DNA of 64,000 bases from Hoplostethus atlanticus (lineage: Eukaryota; Chordata; Actinopteri; Trachichthyiformes; Trachichthyidae). A program made the position numbers and the translations under genes. The stretch covers positions 3,491,501 through 3,555,500 of the forward strand of contig JAXDDX010000023.1 in the NCBI GenBank assembly GCA_034670405.1, written 5' to 3'. The notes under the pieces were generated by a model, which worked only from the letters and a program-made list of their open reading frames with translations, made no database searches and was not told the DNA's origin. Positions 50,001 through 62,112 of this stretch are shown piece after piece. The first letter of the stretch is position 1; each line of letters begins with the position of its first letter.

Positions 50001-50984
50001 CGTGGAGCTGTGGAGCTGTGGATCTGCCGATGTGACTGTAACGATCCCACACGTGGAGCAGAGAGAAGCACTCCGCATTTCCTCATTTCCTCATTTCCGG
50101 TTTCGTCAACTCTTTGTTTTTATGCCGCCGCCACCTACTGAACCGGAGTGTTCCTGACGACCTGTCATTTCACTATGTATTTATAAAAATGTTGCAGTAC
50201 TCTTAATGCTTCGAGAATGTCTGAAAAATATATATGACTTCTTATATTATCTTTTGAAACGAACGCACCTCAGGCTTCATACTATGCGCCTTTATCTTGA
50301 AAAGCGTGTGTGCTATGAACTATGGATATTCTACGGCTGCATGGGCATGCTGTATACAGTGCGACGATATGTTATACATGTATACACACAGAGTATATAT
50401 GAATATATGGCTATATCATATCTGTCATAGTCTAGTCTATATTCTGTAAATAGCTCGTGTTTCTAAGACCGTGATCGCACATTTTCACACAAGGATGCAA
50501 TGTGGATTATTTGAAATGTGCCAAGTGTCACATATCCAAACATATCCTAAATGTGCTAATAAAGTTTGGGCTTCATGCAAAAATGCCAAACGTGATGTGT
50601 TGTGGGCATTTGCATTTGACATCGGCCAATGGACACTTATTCTATTTAATGTATCCAATTCCATGAAATGATGCAGATGAAAAATAGGCATGCCTTAAAC
50701 CCTGCAACGAATACTGTTCTTTCTCTCTGTAGCAAAGAACCTCATGTCCGAAACTGTATATGTTTTATATGTTTCCTTGCTCACCTGGGACCATATTTAC
50801 CCCGCAGAACATGGTTTAAGACTTTTCGTGACTCGCCCACTGTTCATTTGGACATAAAGCCATTTCACCAAGCTCCACTTTCCTGTCATTACGGTAGTGG
50901 CAGCCACTCCGTGTCACGTGACTGGGTCGAGCATCTTTTTGGTCCATTTTAGATGATAGTGAGCGCTCCGTGCCACCCACGAAA
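50001..50984. promoter_or_regulatory. Divergent promoter region of gnl3 and the first zinc-finger gene
   Basis: Spacer of 984 bp between two start codons facing away from each other. A CACGTG E-box lies at 50050-50055, 50 bp from the gnl3 ATG. A 10-bp palindrome GTCACGTGAC lies at 50913-50922, 63 bp before the zinc-finger ATG. CACGTG binds MYC/MAX and USF; GTCACGTGAC is the USF/TFE-type form. Between them is AT-rich DNA with no gene. Regulatory roles are inferred. Confidence 0.5.
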
Positions 50985-52567
50985 ATGACCAAATTGCAAT
51001 TTTTAAACGTCTTTTTGACTGAGCGCCTCATGCTTGCTGCGCAGGAGATATACAAATCTGTCGAAGATACGATTTTGGAGTACCAGGAGGAGATAGCGCT
51101 CAGAGAGCGGGAGAACGACCATCTGAGACGAAGACTGCGAGACGCTGGAATTGAAATATGGCCAGGTTAGCTTTCCTGCTACAGAGTAGCTGGCTACCAG
51201 TAGCTAACGTTGAAGTCGCGCCCCATTAGGTCCAGCTAGCTGAGCCTTTGAAATGGAATTTAGTGCCTAGATTGAATTGACTACGTACAGACCAAAGAAA
51301 TCGTTACACGGACACATCTTAATAGGAATTACCTTTATTGCAAACCCAAGTTCCAAGCTAGTTAACATTATGCGTTAGCGAGCTAGGTGACATTAGCTGT
51401 TGTTTTGAAACTGTTAAGTTAATGCGTTAGCTAGCTTGGTAGCAACCTTTGTTCGTTAGCCAGCTAGCTAGGCTAGCCAACTAGCTGCACCTCTTAGCTT
51501 TTATCTATAATTTTACTTATGCAGTCTCGGTTATATTTTCGGCTGTTATAGCACTTGTAGCTTAACTAGAATATGACTTTGTTGCATATACACATTCGTA
51601 TTTGCTGTAGCTATTTGCAGACGCTAACTTCCCTCCTGCTGTGTCCTCAGACCGTCCGTCCATGGCGCTGTTGGACGATGAGGACGGTGAGCATCCACGT
51701 CGTGAGTGGAGTCCCAGCATGGGGCATGAAGAGCGTCTTCCTCTTCAGATAAAAGATAAGAGAGATGTCAGGACCAACCAGGGAGATGATCAACTCCGTG
51801 GGCATGGGTCATGCAGCACACCAGAGTCCATGTTCACTCCGCCCCGTGTTGGGAATGAGTATCCTCAGGATGCCCCCCACACATCCAGCCTCCCTCAAAG
51901 CCAAGGTGTGGAGAACAGGGAGAGGGATCCTGTCTCTAGGGGGTCATCGAGACATGTGAAGGCAGAGAGTGGAGGAGGCCACAGAGGTTCTACTTCCTCC
52001 AACAGTGGACCCCAGCCCCTTGCCACAGTTAACCCAAACTGCACAAATGAGAACAACATTGATATAATTGGTGTGGAGAATGGAGGACAGATGGTTGGTT
52101 CTAAGGGAGGTGCTGGAGGTAGCAGAGGACAGGGTTCTCACATGCGCAACCAAGGTGCCAATGCTGTTGATTGCCCCCACCAAAAATCTCCCCTACAAGG
52201 CCACATGTCGTCCTTCTGCTGCAAGGTGTGTGGTGAAGCATTTAGTCACGTTGGCCACTTGCATGTGCATGTGCAGGTGCACACGCGGGAAAAGCCTTAC
52301 CGCTGTGGTGTGTGTGGGAAATGCTGCAGCTCCTCTGGCAGGCTCCAGGAGCACCAGCGCAGCCACACGGGAGAGAAGCCTTTCCGCTGCCAGATTTGTG
52401 GAAAGGGGTTCACCCAGATGGCCCACCTGAAGGTGCACATGAGGATCCATACTGGGGAGAAGCCGTACAGTTGCCCTGTGTGTGGGAAATGCTTCAGCCG
52501 TTCCGACAAAATCAAAAGGCACCTTCAGACCCACAGCCGTGAGGGAACCTATTTCTCAGGGCAATGA
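50985..52567 (+). CDS. C2H2 zinc-finger protein with four fingers (tandem copy 1)
   Basis: A nuclear DNA-binding protein by inference. Exon 1 is 50985-51165 (181 bp) and exon 2 is 51651-52567, joined in phase for 365 aa. Residues 1-60 (MTKLQFLNVFLTERLMLAA, then a Glu/Arg-rich helix ..YQEEIALRERENDHLRRRL) form a helical, probably coiled-coil module typical of a large fish zinc-finger family. The middle is acidic and disordered (EDGEHPRREWSPSMG). Residues about 251-355 hold four fingers: CKVC..H, CGVC..H, CQIC..H, CPVC..H, with linkers TREKPY, TGEKPF and TGEKPY. In finger 2 the usual core Phe is Cys (CGKCCSSSG). ATG 50985 is preferred over an in-frame GTG at 50970. Poly(A) signal candidates: 53203 and 54326. 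No symbol can be assigned from sequence alone. Confidence 0.92.
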
Positions 52568-54941
52568 AACAAGTGTTTTGCTGAACGACATAGTTTGTGA
52601 ATCATATTGACGTGGGACACTTTCTAAAAGCTAAAATTGCTGCCATTAAGACGAGGCTTTCTCTTCCTACTTTCAAAGAACTAGGAATTCTGCAACTCTT
52701 AGAGAATGTTTTTATCTAACCTAACACTTCTCCATGCCATAGTCCCTGCAATAGAATTTGTATTAGTCAGTTTAGTATGTCATTTACTTACTTTTTTACT
52801 TGTCACTGAATATTAAAACTCTAAGACACAATTTAAGTTATTAGCTAGCCTTTCTCAATTATTTAGCCTTTCTTTAGTCATATAATTAGCATGATGAAGT
52901 CTTCCACACATGCCTTGAAACTGAGATGCATTCAGGACTGCAACAATGTGCAGCATCCCAAACAAATATGGTGTTGACTTATTTTCATACAGCCACCTCA
53001 AATCCATCAGTAGCTTGAATTATACAGCTCACTTGAGCCTGTATGCATAAAATCACTTTTGCCACTATAGCAAGAGAATTGAGTGTGACCAATGAAGGCT
53101 ATTTATCTGGTGTAGCCTAACTGCCGGTCTTTTTGTAACCTAGCAATTTAATATTGTCACATGGCCAAATCTAGTTTGTGACACTATTTGGGCAGGCTAA
53201 CGAATAAAAGGCTTCACAAAACACCCTTTCAGAATGTGGACTCAGGCCCAAAGACAATACTTTTCAAGAAGAGATTTACAAACAAGTCTGGTCTGGAAAT
53301 GTTCTAGTTTTTACACTTTTAAACACTATAGTTATTCTGAATTCTGTTTACATTTTGCAAACCTTGGTTGGTTGTGTAATTGGACCATTGGCCCACCGTT
53401 GTTGGTGGGAAAATTAAGGGTAGTATTAGATGTTGTGTGGGCAGACCTTTTTTATATACAGTTAACCAACCAAAGCCCACCTAAGACTGATTGATCATAT
53501 TAATACTGTTACATTGTTGCAGAGCTGAGTAGCGCCATCTCATATTGTCAATGCTTCATTTTGTCCATTGAAATCATGGAGAAATCCAATGTGAGACTGC
53601 TCTATTTCGTAAGATAATGTGATATTATTCTGTAAAATACCACTAGTCCCAATCTACCATGCATTTAGGAATTTTGTGGTGTCTTTGTATGCACTATGGC
53701 ATCTGTCCAACATACAGAAGATGCAGAAATTGACTCCATAACAGGGCCATACAGTATTATTATGAACCTATCTACAAGGTTTTTCAGGAGGGTCAGTCTG
53801 TGCAAAGGTTTATATTCACAAGTGTTTCTACAAGAGTCAAGTTATTTTCTTCTGAGATTCGTTCGAGTGACTCAGTTGTGGTTGATGTTGAGAAGAAATG
53901 GATGGTTCATCGTGGAATCAGGTACTTGCTCTGCCCACCTTGGAGTGACCCTCTTGAACAACAGACTAGTTACCTTTTTCCTCTCAGGACTAATGCTGTA
54001 TTCATATCATGTGGGGGTAATCATAAATACTTATGTCTGACTCAAAATGACTATCTTAAAAGATATTGTACCAATTAGAATATATGAAGAAAACTTGATA
54101 GCGCCAAAGTGAATTGCGCTAAGTTTTGCTCTGAGATGTCACGTCTTTCTCAAGTTGTCCCTCCACATGTAGTGAATGCAGCATGAGACAACTGCAGAAC
54201 GTCCTCACTGCTGACCAGCATCCCTCCTTTCAGTCTACTCTGGGACAACTTTGCTCCCACACACCCTCACACACATACATTTTACTGTACAGTGTTGTAT
54301 CATTGTGTATTAAATGTTATTTTTTAATAAAGTAGTAATTGAGTATCAATTAGAATTGTGTCTTCTGCTAGTTCATACTCAAAGCTGACTTTGAGAACTA
54401 ATCATGAAATGGTGCTGATTGTAAGTGCTATTTCCCTATATAACCTTTAGGTAGACACTACAGGTTAACTCAGTGAGTCCCAACGTGGTGCCTAGGGACC
54501 CCAAGGGTCAATGGAAGTTATAGGGGATCCCCACCAAACATTTTTATTTCACAATCATTTCAATTTGAAGTTAGGACAGTGACAGAATGACATAGAAATG
54601 TCTATTTTGAAAAGAGGTTGCACTCAGAACTAACAATTTCCTAGTTCTGTACCAAACCATAACAAAAAGCAAAAATCCCTTCAGACCCCCACTTGATAAC
54701 GATTTTGTCATAGGGGTCCCTACTGCAAAATCTTGAGTATGTCTGTTGTATTTCTTCTGAAGACCTTGACAAAATGTTTGGGTATCACCGGGTTAGCTTA
54801 AGGTAATATTGATTAGACGTCACCGAGCGCATAGCGTCGACGCCATCTTTGCTATGCTAGCCCTGTCGTCCACCTTTGCCACATTTGATTTCCCGCCGGT
54901 GACCAATCTCCGTTTTTTAAACAATCTCTGGGCGCACCGAA
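52568..54941. other. 3' UTR of zinc-finger gene 1 and intergenic DNA
   Basis: AATAAA motifs at 53203-53208 and 54326-54331 mark possible 3' ends. The 114- and 92-codon frames around 53696-54078 overlap and resemble nothing known. CGCCATCTT (54841-54849), a YY1-type motif, opens the promoter of the next gene. Confidence 0.5.
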
Positions 54942-54949
54942 TGACGTCA
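54942..54949. promoter_or_regulatory. Consensus CRE before zinc-finger gene 2
   Basis: TGACGTCA palindrome 42 bp upstream of the ATG at 54991. CREB/ATF binding is inferred from the motif. Confidence 0.55.
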
Positions 54950-54990
54950 CGTTCGTGTAAAAGGAGCCGAGCTAGCTGTTCATCTAAATA

Positions 54991-57443
54991 ATGACAAAGT
55001 TACAGTATCTGAACACCTATCTCACCGAGCGTCTGATGCGAACGGCCGAGGACATACTCCAGGTTGTCGGAGAGACACTGTCTGAGTTCCAGGAAGAAAT
55101 CAACCGTGCAAAAAGTGAAAATCAGTATCTGAAAAGACAGCTGCTGGCTGCCAGCAATGAAAGAGGACAAGGTAGCTAACAATAGCAAGTCGGATTGATA
55201 ACGTTACCCAAGGGAGAGTTACGACTGTTTACGGTCGTAATGCAGAACTCAGTCAAAGTTCGTTCAAATACATTTGACTTGATTTGTGATTTAACACCCC
55301 CTCCCCCTCGTTATCCCTATCTGCTGTATGGCTATATCTCAAGATGTTTCCTTCGACCGTGGTCAAAGAAATTTAACTGTTGGCAGTTATTCGGGTTTTC
55401 TGAAATCATCTCACCTCATCCCTTCCCTCATATGGACCCACTTCAACATTTACTTCAGTATATGGTTACACATACGTCTCAACATATACAAAAATGGCCA
55501 GAGATTTGTATTAGTATATGGAGCTGACTTTGATTGAAAATGTACAGTTCTGGCCAAGATAATTGGCACCTTTTGCATTGTTTGCAGATAATATTTCTTC
55601 TTAAATAATTGGAAATTAAAAGAACCTTCGGTGTTGACACGTTCATCTGTTTTATTTTACAGCTCATGATCAAACAATAAGAATAGAAATATAAAATAAC
55701 TCTTTTTATTGCTTCAAAATGTGGCCATGATTATTGGCACCCTTTTCTAATACTTAGTTGAACAGCCTTTGGGGATGATGTCTGCTCCCAAATGTTTCTT
55801 GTAAGCACCAATAAGCTTCCTGCACCTTTCTGCTGTTAGTTTCCCCCACTCTTCAATTGCAACCCACTCCAGTTCATCAATGTTGGAAGGATTCCTTTGA
55901 CCAACTGCACATTTCAGGTCTCACCATTGGTTCTCAATGGGATAGAGATCTGGACTCATCGCTGGCCACTCCAGAACAGTCCAGCATTTCTCTTGAACCG
56001 TTGCTGGGTGCTTTTGGATGTGTGTTTTGGGTCATTGTCCTGCTGGAGGACCCATGACCTTCGATTGACACCCAATGTTCTGACACTTCTTGGGTCTTGG
56101 CAAACCCCTTCTTGTGTTTCTTTCAGCAGTAGGGTCTTCCGTGGCCTCCGACCATTAAGCCCTTCCTGGTTCATTGTCCACCGTATGGTATGGGCTGAAA
56201 CCATTACAGCAGACCTCATTAAGAGTTATGATCTTTGTCAAAATGGGGACTTACAAAAATACATACCGGCGGAAAAAAGCCAAAATATTTGTAAATGGAG
56301 TCTAATCTCTCTTTCTCTCACTCTCTCTCCATCACATTTGGAGCGATACACAATTCAACTAGTCTGTAAGACTGATTTTGAGATGCTCTTTTTTTCCTGA
56401 AAATATACTGTAATTTGCCATTTAGTCTTTTACATGACAAATTTGAATTGACTGACATCACATGTCCTTCAGCTACATTTTATGTTTTGATTGTCATTAG
56501 GTAAGACTGTCAGTAGACATGTTTTAATCTAGTAGCCTAGTCCTTGTTACATATTTGACTATCCAGGTACATCTACTTGTTGTCCACAGTGTTTAAGTCA
56601 TATGAAATGAGCTGATATGTATCTTTTCATATTGCAGCATGTCCCCAGACCCTGTGGTTTGGTAATGCCCCACCACCCACTGAGCAGCAACACTGTGAGC
56701 AGGACTGGAGCCCCAGTGTCGACCAGGAAGACCCAAAGCCCCCACAGTTTGAAGAGGGACTCAATCTTAGGACATGGAAAGATGAGGAGCAGGATGAAGA
56801 GCCACCTCCAGACACAGGCAACATTGACATCACTACAGCTTTTTGTGGGAGCACCGATATTGATAACAACAACACGGCTCAACCCTCCCAGCTAGACCAC
56901 ACCACAGAATGTGACTTCCAAATAACTGATCAGATCAAAGCAGAACCTTACGGAGAGGGCTATGAGCAGCCGAACTCGATCGATAATGCCGAGCCTCTTG
57001 GTCCAATAAATGCACACTGCTCTAGATCTCAGAGTGAGCGCAACGAAGAGACTGAACGCCATTCAAATGAGAGACGCCAAGAAGAACATTTAATACCCGT
57101 TCACAGCAACAGCCACCATCACTGTGCCGTATGCCGGAAATCCTTTCCTTCACCAAGGTACCTCAAAAGGCACATGCGGTCACACACAAAGCTGTTATCG
57201 TCCCATTGTGTCGTGTGTGGGAAAAGCTTCAGCTCCTATGGGAAGCTGAAGGAGCACCAGAGGCTCCACACGGGAGAGAGGCCTTTCTGCTGTGACTACT
57301 GTGGGAAGCGCTTCAACCAGAACTGTAATTTAAAGGTCCACCTGAGGGTTCACACTGGGGAGAAACCGTATACCTGCCCAGTGTGTGGAAAGGGCTTCAG
57401 CCAGTCCAGCCAAGTGAAGATGCACCTCAGGACACATAGGTAA
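54991..57443 (+). CDS. C2H2 zinc-finger protein with four fingers (tandem copy 2)
   Basis: Paralog of the gene at 50985. Exon 1 is 54991-55171 (181 bp, the same length and phase) and exon 2 is 56638-57443, giving 328 aa. The N-terminal module reads MTKLQYLNTYLTERLMRTA, then EFQEEINRAKSENQYLKRQL. The CEQDWSPS motif after the splice is shared by many fish zinc-finger proteins. IKAEP is a possible SUMO site. Four fingers at about 223-327 begin CAVC, CVVC, CDYC and CPVC. The linkers between fingers 2-3 and 3-4 are canonical (TGERPF, TGEKPY), but the first is TKLLSSH. The stop directly follows the last histidine block (HLRTHR). Intron 1 contains an antisense Tc1 relic. The product is nuclear and DNA binding by inference; target unknown. 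Confidence 0.92.
55545..56222 (-). mobile_element. Internally deleted Tc1-like transposon in intron 1 of zinc-finger gene 2
   Basis: A TA followed by CAGTTCTGGCCAAGATAATTGGCACC at 55545 is a Tc1-type end. Reading on the minus strand gives NIDELEWVAIEEWGKL-like and GCSTKY-like C-terminal transposase text, preceded by QDNDPKHTSK (part of the DDE domain). That is joined directly to an earlier segment resembling RWTMNQEGLNGRRPRKTLLLKE. The middle of the transposase and the 5' end are missing, so it is dead. Confidence 0.75.
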
Positions 57444-59068
57444 AGCTCGGAGGATCTTACGACAAGAAACGAAGAATGAACGGAAATGGAAATGGAAATA
57501 CCAACCGATAACTAATTCATTTTATCCAAAACGGGACATGACATTTTATCAAAACATTATGTTGCTTCTTGAATATACGACAGAATTTATGAATAGCAAC
57601 TATTTCTCACCAACACCAAGTAGGACTAGTCAGTTTTATAACTTATTTTACGTCTGCTTGAAACTGAATTACAAATAGCAGGGTTCTGATGCAAGTCCTG
57701 AAAAGTTGGACAAGAAGGGAAAATGAATTTGACACCTGGAGAATAATCTTCAGAGTAATCAGGTGTAAGTGACTTGGACTAGTTGACTAGTTTACTTTAC
57801 ATTACAGTCATTTAGCAGACGCTTTTATCCAAAGCGACTTACAAGTTACAGTTGTCACTACGTGGGGATCGAAACTACGACCCTGAGATTTGAAGAAATT
57901 CAGGTCTGGAAAAAGTATGGATTGTTAAATTATGGAATATGTGTAGGGCCTCAGAAAACGTCACCGAAAATGTATTATGGGACAAACTGAGGGACAGGAG
58001 CAGTGAGTAATGTCTGGCCACCCACTGTGTGTTTGGGTTTGGTGTCTCACTATTGCACTTTAACGGTAATCATTTGGTAGAAATAACCATTTTCTTTTCC
58101 CATGTCCAGAAAATATACAAAGATAGTGATGACTGATTTGTGCCATTTGATCTGCAAGATTCTTAACAGACCAAATCTTTTCCCTCTTTCATTCTCTTGC
58201 CAAAATATTTCCTGAGTAGGTTTTTGTTTAGAAATGGTTTTAAAGGAGTAATTTGGAATGTCTGTTTGACTTGTAACACTTATAACGCTTACAACCATAT
58301 TAATCTGTTAGGCACAAGTTAGAGAGTGTAAATCTTTTTCATCAGTGGCTGTAAAACTACTTCGTGCAATACAATCTTAACTGTCAATGTATGACAAATC
58401 TCAGTAATCTTCAAACCGCATTGAAGCCCAGACGCTGTCATGTGTCCACATCCAGGAAGTATTTTTACAGTGTGACCTTAATCAGATCCAAAAAAAACAT
58501 ACATCACCCTGATATTTTGAGTGTACTGATCTTGGAGACAATGAAAAAGCATGTAAGCCATATTAGGTTGGTAAACCGAAACAGTCAATTAATGAGCAGT
58601 TACTGCAGGTTTTGTATGTCAAGTGTAGAATATCCAAGGGATCTTAGTAAAAGTTTCTCGTTCAATGTTTTTGTAGTAACAAATACAAAACACCAGGTGG
58701 GGTACTTTCCATTTCAATGTTTTGTGTGTATCTGACTAGCGTAACAATTGGAAAGCCATCTTTAATTGTTTAATTGGAGGGGGTATGGAGTCAACTGAAT
58801 GAGATGATGGTCTACTAAAATAGGGTTATACAGATTGATTTGGTGTTATAGTTATTGCCACCTACCAGAAATATTCTACCTTTCTGTTCCCACTCACTAA
58901 ATGGTGGTAATACACCAACAATGGCTCTTAAACTGCTTTTAAACCTCATGAAGAGCCAACAAAGCAATGAATGGAAATGGGTGGATCCTATTGAATTTGC
59001 CTTTGATGACCCTTATGAGAGCAGATTTAGTTTAGGAACACATTTTATTTATATACTTTATTTATATA
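57444..59068. other. 3' region of zinc-finger gene 2 and intergenic DNA
   Basis: AT-rich, with one interspersed repeat at 57805-57905. A 123-codon frame at 58364-58735 has no recognisable content. Confidence 0.5.
57805..57905 (+). repeat. Abundant teleost repeat (TTTATCCAAAGCGACTTACAA type)
   Basis: CATTTAGCAGACGCTTTTAT followed by CCAAAGCGACTTACAAG, then GGGGATCGAAACTACGACC, is one of the commonest interspersed sequences of fish genomes as I recall. Its class is not assigned here. Confidence 0.75.
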
Positions 59069-60504
59069 CAGTGCATACGGAAAGTTTTCAGACCTTTTCA
59101 AGTTTTTCACATTTTTCACACTGAAATATCCCATTTACAGAAGTATTCAGACCCTTTGTTATGACACACAATTGAGCTCTGGTGCATCCTACTTCTATCA
59201 ATGGTCCTTGAGATGCTTCTACAACTTGGTTGGAGTCCACCTGTGCCTCATTGAATTCATTGGACATCATTAGGAAAGGCACACACCTTTCTATATAAGG
59301 TCTCACAGTTGATGGTGTATGTCAGAGTGAAAAGCAAGCCATGAGGTCGAGAGAATTGCCCGTAGACCTGCGAGACAGGATTGTGTCAAGGCACAAATCT
59401 GGGGAAGGATACAAGAACATTTCTGCAGCATTGAAAGAGCACGGTAGCCTCCATCATTCTCAAATGGAAGAAGTTTGGAACCACCAACAGTCTTCTTAGA
59501 TCTGGCCGCCAAACTGAGCAATCGGGGACAAAGGGCCTTGGTCAAACTGAATGAGGTCCAGAGTTCCTTTGTGGAGATGGGTGAACCTTACAGAAAGACA
59601 ACCATCAGGCAGCATTCCACCAATCAGACCTTTATGGTAGAGTGGCCAGACGGAAGCCATTCCTCACTAAAAGGCACATGACAGCCTGCTGGGAGTTTGG
59701 CAAGAGGCACATGAACGACTCTCAGACCATGAGAAGCAAAATCCTCTGATCTGATGAAACGAAGATTGAACTATTTGGCCAGTATTCCCAACAGCGTGTG
59801 GAGGAAACCAGGCACTGAGCATCACCTCGTTAATACCGTCCCTACAGTCAACCACGGTGGTGGCAGCATCATGCTGTGGGGATGTTTTTCTGTGACAGGG
59901 ACTGGGAGACTAGTCAGGATAGAGGGAAAGATGGCTGCAGAAAAATATAGAGCAATCCTGAGTTAAAAAACTTTTTCCAGATTTCTCAGGATCTCAGGCT
60001 GGGGTGAAGGTTTACATTTCAACAAGACAACGACGCAAAGAAAAAGAAAACACAGGAGTGGCTTCGGGAAAACTCTATGAAAGTCCTGGAGTGGCCCAGC
60101 CAGAGTCCGGACCTAAACCCAATAGAGCATCTCTGGAGAGATCTGAAAATGGCTGTGCACCGACGCTCCCCATCCAACCTGGTTGAGCTTGAACGATTCT
60201 GCCAAGAAGAATGGGAGAAATTTCCAAAAGAAAGCTTGTGCCAAGCTTGTAGGATAATTTCCAAGAAGACTTGAGACTGTCATTGCTGCCAAAGGTGCTT
60301 TATCCAAGTACTAAGTGAAGGGTCTGAATACTTCTGTAAATGGGATATTTCAGTCTTATTTTTAATAAATTAACAAAGCACTTTATTGTGTGTAGATTGA
60401 TGAATGAATGAATTGAAAAATGAATTGAATCCATTTTAAGATGAGTCTGAAACATAAAATGTGGAGAACTTGAAAGGGTCTGAAAACGTTCCGTATGCAC
60501 TGTA
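59067..60504 (+). mobile_element. Full-length but decayed Tc1/mariner transposon
   Basis: Ends at 59069 and 60502 (1434 bp) with TA duplications at 59067-59068 and 60503-60504. The terminal repeats begin CAGTGCATACGGAA and extend with mismatches for tens of bases. Inside, in order, are SRELPVDLRDRIVSRHKSGEG (paired-type helix-turn-helix), [31 protein letters not shown] (first Asp), [22 protein letters not shown], a QQDN block (second Asp) and [20 protein letters not shown] (third acidic residue). Several stops and frame changes break it. It lies downstream of the zinc-finger pair in the same orientation. Confidence 0.92.
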
Positions 60505-62084
60505 CATCATTTGGCAGTCTACTAGTATTACTACTACTTTATATTGTCAAAGATGATACATCAGGAAGAGGTGGATAGTGCTGGGAATATTTGTAGACCA
60601 GTTTGTAGTTTGGATGTGCAATAATATTTTTCTCCACCTATATCTGATATACACCACTTTGTATGTGAAGGAATATTCACTCTTTACTTTGACATTCATT
60701 ACAGCCAGAGATATTTTCCCTCTTTCTGTGTCAAGGCTTTCCTTGAATATGACTATTGATGAGCATGTCTGCAAAACAATGGAGCTGGTCTGACATGTCA
60801 CATCTCTTCAAGGGGGATGTGTGGAAATGCTGGACATTCAGTATGTATCTGACAGCAAACTCTGCACTTCACATCCACCTGTTCCATTCCTGAAGGGCAA
60901 TCAAATGCAACAGGCTATCATCACTACACTGTTGTAATTGTACCATTACATAGTCATTAGCCAATCAGAGGCAATCAAACCAGAACCCCATTGTGCAATC
61001 AGCCATCAGAGTCAGATGGAGGCCTTTGCAGTAGCGAATCAAATGCCAGTGTAAGTGTTGGCTCCTTCCTCAAAATAAATAGGAAATCACACGTCTGTCA
61101 AGTATATCAAAAGTGTTGCTTTACTTTGTTCCCCACTAGAAGAATAATTTTATGTTACAATCTTATGTTAGGTGATTTTCAGTGTATATATAAGACCCAA
61201 ATATAAGACCCACTTCAGTAAACGCATCACAACTGGGGAGGCTGGTGTTGGGGTGATGCATGGATCCTGCTGTACTGGGACTCTTGTCTCCTCCCCAGGT
61301 CTTCTCAAGGGATCTCTCATTCAAATATGAATGAATCTCAGGTTTAAATACTACAGAAAGATGACAGTTCATCACCCATGACATAAATATTATATTTCAT
61401 ATTGGCAAAAATCATAGTTTGTGGTCAGTAGTATATAGGTTAGAAGCCTCATGGGGTCCATAAAATATATTGGACTAGGACTGAGCAAGGCAGCGTGGCT
61501 GTAAACTGAGACAGCGTTGCACAAAGATGATGAAGCATGAAATCAGCCAGGAAGAAGGTCCACAGTACAGCTTTTACATCACTGCCTTGATTTTGCCTAT
61601 CAAGTCATGGGTCACTGTATTGGGAATGGGAGTGGTTAAGATCAGGCTTGGAAATGGAACAAGTCTACTAAAGTACATGTGATATCACAGAGGGAATATT
61701 GATGCACCTTAGTTGGACTACTGATGTTTTCACTGACCTCTAAATCAAACAGCTAAATTGCCGCTACAATGTTTAAAAGCTACCTTTCAGCAACCATTAG
61801 TATTGCAAAACATGGGAAAGGGGCCAATAATGGAATGTGGAAAGTGTTAAACTGAAAATTACTGTTTGGTAACATCCTCTGTAAATCAACAGCCACCTAT
61901 TGCTCCTATTCAGAGCTCCACATATGTTTTGTTTCCAAGGGGAACTCTTTCATATACTGCCTAGGTCAGCCAGTCCTTCACAGTATAGCACGTCTTTTGA
62001 CAACATGCGTGCACTAAGTACAAATTTCCAATTATTAATTTAATATGCCATCAGTGCAGAATGAGATGTGTCCCTGGACAGCAC
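60505..62084. other. Intergenic, no feature recognised
   Basis: AT-rich DNA with only short frames. Nothing resembling an exon of the flanking families. Confidence 0.45.
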
Positions 62085-62112
62085 GGAATAGAATAGAATA
62101 GAATAGAATAGA
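62085..62112. repeat. (GAATA)n microsatellite
   Basis: Five to six pentamer units AGAAT/GAATA ending in GAGC. Confidence 0.9.

Noticed and set aside
53696-54078. 114- and 92-codon overlapping frames downstream of zinc-finger gene 1
   Set aside because: The frames overlap in different phases, resemble nothing, and lie in a probable 3' UTR.
54991-57443. Treating 57174-57443 as a separate short zinc-finger gene
   Set aside because: The frame is open upstream to a good acceptor at 56637 and joins the 181-bp exon in phase.
58364-58735. 123-codon frame
   Set aside because: No recognisable domain or splice signals; AT-rich composition like the surrounding intergenic DNA.
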